DNA from: Phycisphaerales bacterium
Lineage (GTDB): Bacteria; Planctomycetota; Phycisphaerae; Phycisphaerales; SM1A02
Length of the DNA: 64,000 nucleotides
Assembly (NCBI GenBank): GCA_022446795.1
Contig: JAKVBX010000002.1
Location: 51,881-115,880 of the forward strand
Direction: 5' to 3'
Of this stretch, positions 1-9,084 are shown one piece after another. Within the stretch, counting starts at the first letter, position 1. Every line of letters starts with the position of its first letter. A model generated the notes under the pieces. That model worked only from the letters and a program-made list of their open reading frames with translations. It made no database searches and was not told the origin of the DNA. The position numbers and the translations under genes were made by a program.

Positions 1-1479
<1,479 letters not shown>

Positions 1480-1501
1480 TCCCCTGTTCACCAACAGACG
1501 A

Positions 1502-1532
1502 GCCCGGCGTACCTCGGTACGCCGGGCTTTTT
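1502..1532 (+). terminator. Rho-independent terminator of rpsA
   Basis: A perfect 11-bp inverted repeat (GCCCGGCGTAC, loop CTCG, then its complement) is followed directly by five T residues. It lies 22 bases after the rpsA stop codon and is the clearest intrinsic terminator in the window. Confidence 0.93.
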
Positions 1533-1569
1533 CATGCTCGGTGACAGTTCCGTCCGGACCGGGTCGGAT

Positions 1570-1656
1570 CTAGCACATCGCGATGAACACGAGTGCAGAC
1601 AGCACGAGGAGCCGTTTCCGGTTGTCATTCATTCGGAAGAGATCCAACAGTGCCAT
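1570..1656 (-). CDS. possible 28-residue membrane peptide
   Basis: This short minus-strand frame lies in the 245-base space between rpsA and the next plus-strand gene. It begins with ATG after a purine-rich GGGAGACAGG that could serve as a ribosome-binding site. The peptide has a charged N-terminal half (DLFRMNDNRKR) followed by a hydrophobic helix (LLVLSALVFIAMC). It matches no family I recognise. A longer in-frame upstream extension exists but has no hydrophobic or conserved look. This could be chance coding, so confidence is low. Confidence 0.25.
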   Translation of the reverse strand: MALLDLFRMNDNRKRLLVLSALVFIAMC

Positions 1657-1724
1657 GATCCTGTCTCCCTGGTCGCTCCATCGCCCCCGCAAGGAGCATT
1701 GCCTTCTGCCTGTACGATGCTTCA

Positions 1725-3569
1725 ATGATGATGCCAAACCCAGGGGTCTTCGCCCGACGTTCATCCCACCGTGACAAGGCCGCCCATTACCGGACGTGGC
1801 CACTCCGGCTGTTCCGGATGTTGCGTGGACGCCACGTGATGTTGCCCCTGCTCCCGCTGACCCTGGCCATCACAACCTCGATCGGAGCCGCCCAGCCGCT
1901 GGACCTGGAGTCCTGCGTCGGCAGTTGGCTGGATGTACGAGGCTGGGTCAACGCCCTGGCAGTCCCGGACACCGACCTCAAGACGCCTCCGATCGCCGAC
2001 GCCTCTGCCGCCTGCATCATCCTGCGACACCGGGGCCGAACTGTGGGGATTGGCCGGGCCTCCAGCGATGAAACACTCGATCAGGACATGATCCGAAAGG
2101 CCGCCCGCGAGGCGATCGCCAACGCACGATCGGACGAGGTCATCTCGAACCTGCCCGAGAACGTCCGCCGTGACGCCGGGACACACCTGACCATGGAACT
2201 GGAAGTCGCCGGGCCGGTTCGAGCCCTGCTGGGGCGGACCTTCCTGGAAGCGACTGATCGCCTTCGGCCCGGCATTGATGGCCTGGCCCTGCGGCACGAG
2301 GATCGCTGGTGGTTCCAGTTCCCATCTCACCTGCGACTGACCAATGCGATTGCCGGCCCCGACCGCCTCTACTCACTGGCCCTGGCAAGCGAACTGTCTC
2401 CACGGCAGATCGATACGCTTCGTGAACAGGGAACGGTGAGCGTGTACCAGTTCGACACGATCCACCTGGCCCAGGCGACGCCGACGGCTCCACCGACGAT
2501 GCTGGTGGCTGGCGACGAAGTCGTGCTGGAATCGGAGATCACTCCCCAGCAACTCGCCAAGAGCCGTGATGCATTGGCGCGACACATCCTCCAGCGGGTG
2601 TTCACGACCGATGAGGGCGCTCGCTTCCTGGGCACCTATACCCCCTCGACCGAGGCCGTGGAACGAAAGCCGCCATCAACCCTGGATCGCTACCTCATCG
2701 CGCTGGCACTCGCCCGCTACGCCTCGACGCCGGGTATCGATGATGCCGTGGCCCTCGAGGCCACGGTCGCGGCCAGGCAATTGCTGAAAGACAACCAGTC
2801 ACCAGAGTCCGAACCATCGACCGAGCAGATGGACCCGCCCACGATGGCGGCCTGGTGCCTCGCCGCCTCGGCACTCGATCACGATGCCTCCAGCCGAACC
2901 GAACGGATCACCACGCTGCGCGACTACGCCGAGATGATGATGCAGGCAGATGACGAGCAGATCCGTCGACACAGCCATGACCTGGCCATGGCGGCCGCCG
3001 CACTGGCGATCGCCTCACCGGATGATCGCGACCTCGCCCTGGCCACCGCGCGACGAAGCCGCGATGTGCTGCCCCTTCATCAGCAGGTCGGACTGCTGCC
3101 GTGGCTGGGATGGGTCGATCGCGTCCGCCCGCTCAACGAAGGCGAACAAGATCCGGACGCCGAAACCGATCGGTACACGCTTCGCCTGATCCGTGAGCAG
3201 GTGCTGGGCACACAGGTGGCGGCCGCATCAACCACCGAGCACCTGGATGCCGGGGGCTTCCGCCTCCAGCCGGATTCCCGTGGCGTCACGGCCCAGTCCC
3301 TTCGCCCCGCGGTATTCCTGGCGGAGATGCTGGATGACCCACGCTATGCAGACCCGGAACGAGATGCCATGCTCCGCGCGGCACACCGCCAGTTCCTCCG
3401 GTATCTCCTGCAGTTGAGTTGCCGCCAGGACGTCTCGGGAAGTTGGCGTCAGCCGGATCGAGTCGTGGGCGGCATCCGTTCATCGACGTGGGACGCCAGC
3501 CTGCACCCGGCGTCGCAGGCCATGGGTCTCATGGTCCTGTGCGCCAGTCCTTCAGCCGCCATGCCGTAA
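1725..3569 (+). CDS. secreted protein of unknown function with helical-repeat C-terminal half
   Basis: Not a family I can name. A signal peptide is visible as a hydrophobic stretch (MLPLLPLTLAITTSIGAAQ) at residues 39-57. The true start may therefore be the Met at residue 32 (base 1818) or 39 (base 1839) rather than the ATG-ATG-ATG at 1725. Residues 85-135 (ACIILRHRGRTVGIG, then an Ala/Arg-rich helix) loosely resemble the start of an AMMECR1-type fold, but this is speculative. The second half is built of Ala/Leu-rich paired helices (LDRYLIALALARYAS, AMAAAALAIASP) like alpha-alpha toroid proteins. It ends with a WD-containing segment (SSTWDASLHPASQAMG). It converges on the next gene and looks monocistronic. 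Confidence 0.75.
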   Translation: MMMPNPGVFARRSSHRDKAAHYRTWPLRLFRMLRGRHVMLPLLPLTLAITTSIGAAQPLDLESCVGSWLDVRGWVNALAVPDTDLKTPPIADASAACIILRHRGRTVGIGRASSDETLDQDMIRKAAREAIANARSDEVISNLPENVRRDAGTHLTMELEVAGPVRALLGRTFLEATDRLRPGIDGLALRHEDRWWFQFPSHLRLTNAIAGPDRLYSLALASELSPRQIDTLREQGTVSVYQFDTIHLAQATPTAPPTMLVAGDEVVLESEITPQQLAKSRDALARHILQRVFTTDEGARFLGTYTPSTEAVERKPPSTLDRYLIALALARYASTPGIDDAVALEATVAARQLLKDNQSPESEPSTEQMDPPTMAAWCLAASALDHDASSRTERITTLRDYAEMMMQADDEQIRRHSHDLAMAAAALAIASPDDRDLALATARRSRDVLPLHQQVGLLPWLGWVDRVRPLNEGEQDPDAETDRYTLRLIREQVLGTQVAAASTTEHLDAGGFRLQPDSRGVTAQSLRPAVFLAEMLDDPRYADPERDAMLRAAHRQFLRYLLQLSCRQDVSGSWRQPDRVVGGIRSSTWDASLHPASQAMGLMVLCASPSAAMP

Positions 3570-3585
3570 GGCCGTGCCGAAGGCG

Positions 3586-4587
3586 TCAGGGCTTCGTCTT
3601 TGATCCGCCACCGATGACGTCCTGCTTCACCCGCTCTGACAGGGGCTGCTCCACGGTCACCGTATTCCCGGCGATGCGAAGCGTCCGCGTCCGCATGCCC
3701 TGTGGCACCGGGATGGGATAGGGAAAACCGTCCAGCTGCCGATGGATATAGCCCGGTGCTCGGATCACCAGGTTGGAATGCAGGACCTTCAGGGTCGCAC
3801 CATCTCCACCATTGGCCTGCCAGGCCTCCGGCTCCACCATGCTCTGGATCAGGAGGATCAGGTTCTCGAGGTTCTCCTCGCGATCATCGAAATCCGATGG
3901 GTTGTCGCCACTACCGGCGCCGCCACCGCCACCACTACCGCCGCCGCCGGCACCACCGCCGCCGCCGCCGAAGCCGCCACCGCCGCCGAAGCCACCACCA
4001 CCGCCGCCGGCACCGCCGCCACCACCACCAGTGCCACCACCGAGGTTGAGATTGGGCGGGTTGTTGTAGTCCGGGATGGTCATGATCAGGTCCTCGACCG
4101 GGTAGATCCGCACGGTCCGGAACTTCGCATCATTCAAGGCCGACTTGGTACCGATGTAGACGATCCCCCACCGCAACTGCCAGGTGACGGCTTCACGCTG
4201 GGCCGTGGCGCACTGGTCGAGAATTCGCTCCAGCACATTGATAGCCGGCTTGTTGACCTGGTCGAGCGTGATCTTCGTCTCGGGATCCAGGCCTTCGAAT
4301 GACTTGTCATCCATCATGATGACCTGGAACGGCGTCCGTGTCTGCTCACTGAGCCAGTCCAGGACTTCCTTGACCGGTCGATCCACGAATGCCGCATCGA
4401 CATCGACGTACACCAATCGTCCCAGGGACTTGGCATCCTCACTGGTCCGTTGCTGGTCCGCATTCCAGCGACCCTGCACTTCCTTCCAGCGATCACCGAT
4501 ACGCTGGGCGACGGCGTCCGCTGACATGAGCGGCAGCAACACGATCGCCAGCATCATGAACACTCGTCCTGGACGTCGATCGGTCAT
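3586..4587 (-). CDS. exported STN/secretin-N0-like protein with a polyglycine linker
   Basis: A secreted protein with an N-terminal signal sequence (VFMMLAIVLLPLMSADAVAQ). Residues 55-150 follow the STN / secretin N0 pattern: V-x-V-x-F-x-D-x-P-(V/L)-x-E-V-L-D-W-L, then a conserved hydrophobic strand, then NVLERIL. A short segment 'VRIYPVEDLIMTIPDY' follows, as often seen in planctomycete secretin-related proteins. After that comes about 45 residues of Gly-rich low complexity. The C-terminal segment (NLILLIQSMVEPEAW ... LVIRAPGYIHRQLDGF) resembles a single secretin-type N1/NolW module, distantly like the repeats in the giant GspD of this window. It has no secretin beta-barrel domain. It could be a periplasmic partner of a secretin, or an unrelated STN protein. 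Confidence 0.72.
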   Translation of the reverse strand: MTDRRPGRVFMMLAIVLLPLMSADAVAQRIGDRWKEVQGRWNADQQRTSEDAKSLGRLVYVDVDAAFVDRPVKEVLDWLSEQTRTPFQVIMMDDKSFEGLDPETKITLDQVNKPAINVLERILDQCATAQREAVTWQLRWGIVYIGTKSALNDAKFRTVRIYPVEDLIMTIPDYNNPPNLNLGGGTGGGGGGAGGGGGGFGGGGGFGGGGGGAGGGGSGGGGGAGSGDNPSDFDDREENLENLILLIQSMVEPEAWQANGGDGATLKVLHSNLVIRAPGYIHRQLDGFPYPIPVPQGMRTRTLRIAGNTVTVEQPLSERVKQDVIGGGSKTKP

Positions 4588-4633
4588 GGGTCCGTCTCCT
4601 GTGACTACGGAATACGTCGCGCACGGCCTGATC

Positions 4634-4639
4634 AGTATA
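4634..4639 (-). promoter_or_regulatory. candidate -10 box of the STN-like gene
   Basis: On the minus strand this reads TATACT, 46 bases before the start codon of the Gly-rich STN-like gene. No convincing -35 element is visible at the expected spacing. The same TATACT hexamer precedes the sensor kinase gene and the moxR gene. Confidence 0.4.
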
Positions 4640-4662
4640 CGAGTGAGACGTCGAAAAACCGA

Positions 4663-5994
4663 CTATTCGTGCCGAAGGGCCTCGATGGGGTCCTGGCGGC
4701 TGGCCATCAGGGCTGGATAGATGCCGAAGACGACGCCGGTCATGGAGGCCACCAGGAACGAAACGATGATCGACCAGCCGGTGATCTGGGCTTCGAAGCT
4801 GATGTTGACGTCCATCAACCGCTTGATCGACCCCAGTTCCAGGACCCACGGCAGCACGTGTGACACCGCGATGGACAGCGACACGCCAAGCAGGATGCCG
4901 AGAACGCCGCCGACCGCCGAGAGCGCCCCGGTCTCCACCAGGAACTGGGCCACGATGTGGCGACGCGTCGCCCCCATGGCGCGACGGATACCGATCTCGC
5001 GGGTCCGCTCGATGACGGAGGCCAGCATGATGTTCATGATCCCGATTCCGCCGACGAGCAGGCTGATCGCCGCGATGGCCGTCAGCAGGATGTTCATCGC
5101 GAATGTCGTTCGCTTCACGTTCTCCAGCAGTTCCCACGGCACGATGATCGTGACATCACCACGATCCTCGTGCTCGACGGCGATCAGCCGACGAATGCGG
5201 TCCGCGGTAGGAAGAACATCCGCAGCCGCGTCCGTGGTCACGTAGATCTCGGAGTAGCGGACTTCCTCTCCGGAGAACGAACCACTGTTGCGTCGGACGA
5301 CCACGTCGCTGAATTCCATCTCGGCCGTGGTGAGCGGCACGTGGACATCCAGGTTCAGATCTCGACCGACCAGGGCGCCACCCGCGCCGCCCGAAAGGCC
5401 CACGGGTTTGAGTACACCCACCACCGTCAGCACGCGATCGTCGATTCGAATCTGCTTGCCGATCGGCGTATGCAGCGGGAAGAACTGCTCGGCAACGGCA
5501 GTACCGATCACCGCGACCCGGCTTCTCTGCTCAAGATCCTGGTCCACGAGGTACCGACCACCCTCCTCGACGGACAGGTTCAGGGCCTCCTGCAGCGCAG
5601 GAATCGTGCCGAAGGTCTGGCTGGTAGTGCGTCGCGCACCAAACGAGATCTCGGAACCGATCGCCTTGACGGGAACGATGCTGGCCGCATTGGTGACGAA
5701 CGACTGGATTCGATTCAGGTCGGAATCCTCCAGCCCGAACTTCATGACAAAGGTCCGCCGCTCGGTCCCGATCTGGGAGGACTCGGGTGGTCGCTGGGAC
5801 CGGATGATGATGTTCCGGGCACCGAGGGCCTGGATGTCCCGGATCGCGGCGTTCTTGTTGCCCTCGCCGATGGCCACCATGAGAATCACGGCCGCCACGC
5901 CGAGGATGATCCCGAGGCTGGTCAGGGTCGAGCGGAGCATGTGCAACCGCAGGTTGTTCAGGCCCAGGCGAAATGTCTCGAGAAGGAAGTTCAT
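4663..5994 (-). CDS. MacB/FtsX-type ABC transporter permease
   Basis: Inner-membrane permease of the MacB / LolCE-like group. The N-terminus (LGLNNLRLHMLRSTLTSLGI) leads into a first membrane helix. A periplasmic core domain (residues about 45-280) follows, and the C-terminal FtsX domain has three helices with the family signature 'GGIGIMNIMLASVIERTREIG' split around residues 318-340, plus 'IGIRRAMGA'. Length is normal (443 residues). The expected ATPase (MacB-N/LolD type) and membrane-fusion subunit are not adjacent; neighbours on both sides are unrelated, so the permease must pair with a partner encoded elsewhere. Start ATG at 5994. The gene is divergent from the small gene at 6047. Confidence 0.92.
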   Translation of the reverse strand: MNFLLETFRLGLNNLRLHMLRSTLTSLGIILGVAAVILMVAIGEGNKNAAIRDIQALGARNIIIRSQRPPESSQIGTERRTFVMKFGLEDSDLNRIQSFVTNAASIVPVKAIGSEISFGARRTTSQTFGTIPALQEALNLSVEEGGRYLVDQDLEQRSRVAVIGTAVAEQFFPLHTPIGKQIRIDDRVLTVVGVLKPVGLSGGAGGALVGRDLNLDVHVPLTTAEMEFSDVVVRRNSGSFSGEEVRYSEIYVTTDAAADVLPTADRIRRLIAVEHEDRGDVTIIVPWELLENVKRTTFAMNILLTAIAAISLLVGGIGIMNIMLASVIERTREIGIRRAMGATRRHIVAQFLVETGALSAVGGVLGILLGVSLSIAVSHVLPWVLELGSIKRLMDVNISFEAQITGWSIIVSFLVASMTGVVFGIYPALMASRQDPIEALRHE

Positions 5995-6046
5995 GCGATC
6001 ACGGCCATCTTAGACCTTCCGACGGGACCTCGGGTAGGCTGACCCC

Positions 6047-6373
6047 ATGACGCCCCCATCCGGCGATGCCGTCCCACTCCATCTCGTCGAGGAAGTCGAG
6101 GCTGGTGACGGCTGGACGTTCCGGTTCACCATCGACATCGACGAGGACCACTCCCGGACCATCGAGATCCGGATGGCCTGGGTGGACTACAACCTCTGGT
6201 GCCCCTCCGGTTCCGCCCGCCCCTCTGACGTGTCACATGCGGTGATGAGGCTCTTCCTGGCCTCGCTGCCGCCCGAGTCCGTCCCGGCCCGCCTGGATGC
6301 GGCCCGGATCCGCCGGCTCGTCTCCGATGCCGATACGCAAGTGCCCACGCTGATCCAGGCCCACCCGCGATGA
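6047..6373 (+). CDS. small hypothetical cytoplasmic protein
   Basis: 108 residues, no signal peptide or membrane helix, no family recognised. The first half has alternating charged and hydrophobic strands (VEAGDGWTFRFTIDIDED, TIEIRMAWVDYNLWCPSG). The second half is helical and ends with a probable short helix (AARIRRLVSDADTQVP). Coding potential is supported by its even GC-rich third positions and its snug position, with 25 bases before the sensor kinase gene, with which it may be cotranscribed. No strong ribosome-binding site precedes its ATG. Confidence 0.65.
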   Translation: MTPPSGDAVPLHLVEEVEAGDGWTFRFTIDIDEDHSRTIEIRMAWVDYNLWCPSGSARPSDVSHAVMRLFLASLPPESVPARLDAARIRRLVSDADTQVPTLIQAHPR

Positions 6374-6386
6374 CCTCGGTCGCACC

Positions 6387-6392
6387 TATACT
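6387..6392 (+). promoter_or_regulatory. candidate -10 box immediately before the sensor kinase
   Basis: TATACT lies only 6 bases before the ATG at 6399. If used, transcription would begin at or next to the start codon, giving a leaderless mRNA. No good -35 element is seen. Confidence 0.35.
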
Positions 6393-6398
6393 CCAACC

Positions 6399-8051
6399 AT
6401 GACCAGAGGGATCAGCTTGGCCAACAAGTGCCTGATCCTCTTCGGGTGCGCCCTGGCCGTCATCCTCATCCTGACGCTCGCGGTACCGTGGTTCGCCACG
6501 TCCGGCCTTGTACGGGACTACCAGCGGGAAGTTGCCTCACAGTTGGTCGACTCCTACCTGCACGACCCCATCGACAACACGGCCCGCACGCGATCGCTGG
6601 AAGATCTGGTGGCCTGGAAGCTGAACGCCCCCGCCCAGCCCAGCGACCCGATTCTCAAGATGTTCTACATCCCGTGGAGCAGCATCACACGAGTACCTTC
6701 GGCCGGGGATGGTGCCGGTTCGGCCTCGGTGCCCACCGAGACGCGCGAAGTACAACAGTACGCCCGGGTCTACCGCGAAGCCTTCGGCGGACCTGATCCC
6801 AAGGAGGACATCAGCGAGACGGAAACGCTGCATGGACAGACGGTGTTCGTCTACGCCCACCGGTACCCGGATGCCGGAACGACGAGGCTCGCCGGACGCG
6901 ATGCCCAGTCCGCCACCCCCCGGCAACCCGATGGCGTGATCGTCGTCTTCCGAAGCACCAATTTCGGTGAAGACCAGTTGGGGTCCACACGCGTACTGAT
7001 CCTGGTCGCGGGCCTGGTGGCCATCATCGTGTCCATGCTTGTGTTCCGGGTCATGCTGGCCCGACTCATCTTCACGCCCGTGAAACGGCTCAAGTCCGTC
7101 ATCGAACAAGTGACGGAGGGCAACATCGAAGCCCGTTCGAAACTCCAGACGGGCGACGAACTCGAGGCACTCTCGGGTGGTCTCGACGAAATGCTCGACC
7201 AGGTCACCGAGACCCAGGATCGACTCCAGCGGATGAACGAGAGCCTCGACCTCAAGGTGGCCGAGCTGGCCGAGGCCAATGTCGGACTCTGGGAGTCGAC
7301 CCGGTTCAAGACCGAGTTCCTGGCCAACATCAGCCACGAGCTGCGTACGCCATTGAACTCGATCATCGGCTTCACGGAACTCCTTCACGACAAGGCCATG
7401 GAGGAAGACGAGCCAGGCTCACGCCGGGTCCGGTACCTCACCAACATCCTCAACAGCAGCAACTCCCTGCTGGAGATGATCAACGAGCTGCTCGACATGG
7501 CCAAGATCGAAGCCGGTCGAATGGAGGTCAACGTCGAGCCCACCAGCCTCGGCGATGTCATCGAGGGGCTGGTTCGGATCATGGGGCCCCAGGCCGCGGC
7601 CCGTGACATCACGATCAACGCCGAGATCCCCGAAGACCTGCCGGTCATCGAAACCGATCCCGGCAAGGTGCAGCAGATCCTCTACAACCTGCTCTCGAAC
7701 GCCGTGAAGTTCAGCCCGGCCAATGGGACGATCACGCTGTCAGCCGAAACCCGGACGCCTGCAGAAGCCGGCGGTCCGACCCGGGTCGTGCTGTCAGTCG
7801 CGGATGAAGGCCCTGGCATTCCCGCGGACATGCATGACGTCATCTTCGAGAAGTTTCGACAGGTGGATGCCAGCCATACCCGCACACACATGGGGACCGG
7901 CCTCGGGCTGGCCATCTGTCGCGACCTGGTCGACATGCTGCACGGTGAACTGTGGCTCCAGTCCGCCGATGGCGAGGGAACGACCTTCTTCGTCTCGCTG
8001 GATGTCGTGTTCCGGACGCTGGCGCCCCAGGCACTCATGGGCGATCAGTAG
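6399..8051 (+). CDS. membrane-bound sensor histidine kinase (HAMP-HisKA-HATPase)
   Basis: Two-component sensor. A first membrane helix lies at residues 10-30 (LILFGCALAVILILTLAV) and a second near 200-222. About 165 extracytoplasmic residues between them carry no domain I recognise. A HAMP linker (FTPVKRLKSVIEQVTEGNIEA) and a coiled-coil segment follow. The H-box HELRTPLNSIIGF places the phospho-accepting His near residue 313. The ATPase domain shows an N-box (NLLSNAVKFS, about 430), a G1 box (DEGPGIP) and a G2 box (GTGLGLAICRD, about 499). No response regulator gene is next to it, so it is an orphan kinase. It converges on the zinc-ribbon gene. Confidence 0.93.
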   Translation: MTRGISLANKCLILFGCALAVILILTLAVPWFATSGLVRDYQREVASQLVDSYLHDPIDNTARTRSLEDLVAWKLNAPAQPSDPILKMFYIPWSSITRVPSAGDGAGSASVPTETREVQQYARVYREAFGGPDPKEDISETETLHGQTVFVYAHRYPDAGTTRLAGRDAQSATPRQPDGVIVVFRSTNFGEDQLGSTRVLILVAGLVAIIVSMLVFRVMLARLIFTPVKRLKSVIEQVTEGNIEARSKLQTGDELEALSGGLDEMLDQVTETQDRLQRMNESLDLKVAELAEANVGLWESTRFKTEFLANISHELRTPLNSIIGFTELLHDKAMEEDEPGSRRVRYLTNILNSSNSLLEMINELLDMAKIEAGRMEVNVEPTSLGDVIEGLVRIMGPQAAARDITINAEIPEDLPVIETDPGKVQQILYNLLSNAVKFSPANGTITLSAETRTPAEAGGPTRVVLSVADEGPGIPADMHDVIFEKFRQVDASHTRTHMGTGLGLAICRDLVDMLHGELWLQSADGEGTTFFVSLDVVFRTLAPQALMGDQ

Positions 8052-8054
8052 CCC

Positions 8055-8081
8055 ATTGACAACAGGCCTGCCTCAGTCAAT
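8055..8081. terminator. possible hairpin between convergent genes
   Basis: A 6-bp stem (ATTGAC / GTCAAT) with an inner AGGC/GCCT stem sits between the sensor kinase stop and the convergent zinc-ribbon gene, slightly overlapping the stop of the latter. No T-run follows on either strand, so it is a weak terminator candidate. Confidence 0.3.
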
Positions 8082-8427
8082 CCGACGGTGGCTTCTGCCA
8101 GTCCCAATCGCGGTTCTTGTGAAGCGCTCCCCCGGCCTGCTTGACACAGCGACGACACACTCGTGCTTCAGCTTGCGTGGGTGACTCCCACCAGGGTGGC
8201 TCTCGCGTCTCCAGGCACATCGTGCACTTCCAGGTGTCCTCGCCCGTGAGACCGGCACCGTCTCCAACGAGAACACCCCAGGCCTGGTCCAGGCAATCGC
8301 TGCAGAGGATGCTCCCATGGTGCCCCTCGATCGAGGGGACGTCCATCGCCCAGGTCGGACGCGCACAGAAATCGCAGAGGATGTCCTCTGGCTGGATATT
8401 CTCAGGATCGTGGCCGTCTCGATGCAT
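8077..8427 (-). CDS. small zinc-ribbon protein with four Cys pairs
   Basis: 116 residues with four regularly spaced Cys pairs: CDFC (about residue 18), CSDC (about 42), CTMC (about 68) and CRRC (about 90). This fits two zinc-binding ribbons. The tail is Trp/Lys-rich (NRDWDWQKPPSD). Function unknown; such ribbons may bind nucleic acid or protein. It starts three bases after the stop codon of trmB and is probably translated from the same mRNA as the hydrolase-trmB pair. Confidence 0.78.
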   Translation of the reverse strand: MHRDGHDPENIQPEDILCDFCARPTWAMDVPSIEGHHGSILCSDCLDQAWGVLVGDGAGLTGEDTWKCTMCLETREPPWWESPTQAEARVCRRCVKQAGGALHKNRDWDWQKPPSD

Positions 8428-8430
8428 GGA

Positions 8431-9084
8431 TCACCGCCTGACCAGCGTGGCCGCATGAATGGGGCGACCTTCCCGCTGGTACTTTCGTTCGAAGTTCGTC
8501 CCGATCACTTCCTCGGCACCTGCGGACTCCGGTGACTCGAACGCTCGACGTTCGAACAGGTTCACCGCCCCATCCATGTGCGCCTCGTACCACGTCCAGA
8601 GGTCGACATGGTCGGTGACGAGATGCACCAGGCCGCCGGGCTGAAGCACACGATGAAGATGTTCCAGCGTGTTCGCCTGGACGACGCGTCGCTTGTGGTG
8701 CCGGGCCTTGGGCCACGGGTCGAGAAAGTAGAGATGAATCACGGTAGCCACCGAATCAGCGCACCACCACGTGAGGAACTCCGATCCGTCACCATGCATC
8801 ATCCGCGTATTGACCAGGTCATGGCGACGCAGGCGATCTGCCGCGAAACGGAAGAATGGCGCTGCCCATTCGATGCCAAGGAAGTTGGTCTCCGGCTGCC
8901 GACCAGCCTGCTGAACCAGGAAGGTGCCCTTCCCGGAACCCAGCTCGATCTCCAGTGGACGGTCAGGCGAATCAAAAAGCGTTCGCGGATCCACCGAGGC
9001 CTGATCCCCGTGTGCGATCTCGCTCATGGCGAAGCCCCAGCCCTCGATGGACTCTTCTCGACGACGGGACAGTCCGTACGTCAT
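8431..9084 (-). CDS. trmB: tRNA (guanine-N7-)-methyltransferase
   Basis: TrmB methylates G46 of tRNAs using S-adenosylmethionine. The family marks are clear: the SAM-binding motif EIELGSGKGTFL (about residue 46), GIEW, and the strongly conserved 'LYFLDPWPKARHHKRR' segment near residue 122, then HLVTDHVDLWTW. At 217 residues the length is normal. The ATG overlaps the TGA of the upstream hydrolase gene as ATGA (9081-9084), so the two are translationally coupled. The link between a secreted-type hydrolase and a tRNA enzyme looks like operon economy rather than shared function. Confidence 0.96.
   Translation of the reverse strand: MTYGLSRRREESIEGWGFAMSEIAHGDQASVDPRTLFDSPDRPLEIELGSGKGTFLVQQAGRQPETNFLGIEWAAPFFRFAADRLRRHDLVNTRMMHGDGSEFLTWWCADSVATVIHLYFLDPWPKARHHKRRVVQANTLEHLHRVLQPGGLVHLVTDHVDLWTWYEAHMDGAVNLFERRAFESPESAGAEEVIGTNFERKYQREGRPIHAATLVRR

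Noticed and set aside
1725-3569. AMMECR1 domain in the secreted protein
   Set aside because: Only a short stretch looks similar, and the key conserved residues are not present; kept as unknown.
3910-4040. GCC/CCG-rich repeat that might be a CRISPR or tandem-repeat element
   Set aside because: It codes for the polyglycine linker in frame; there are no spacers and no fixed repeat unit.
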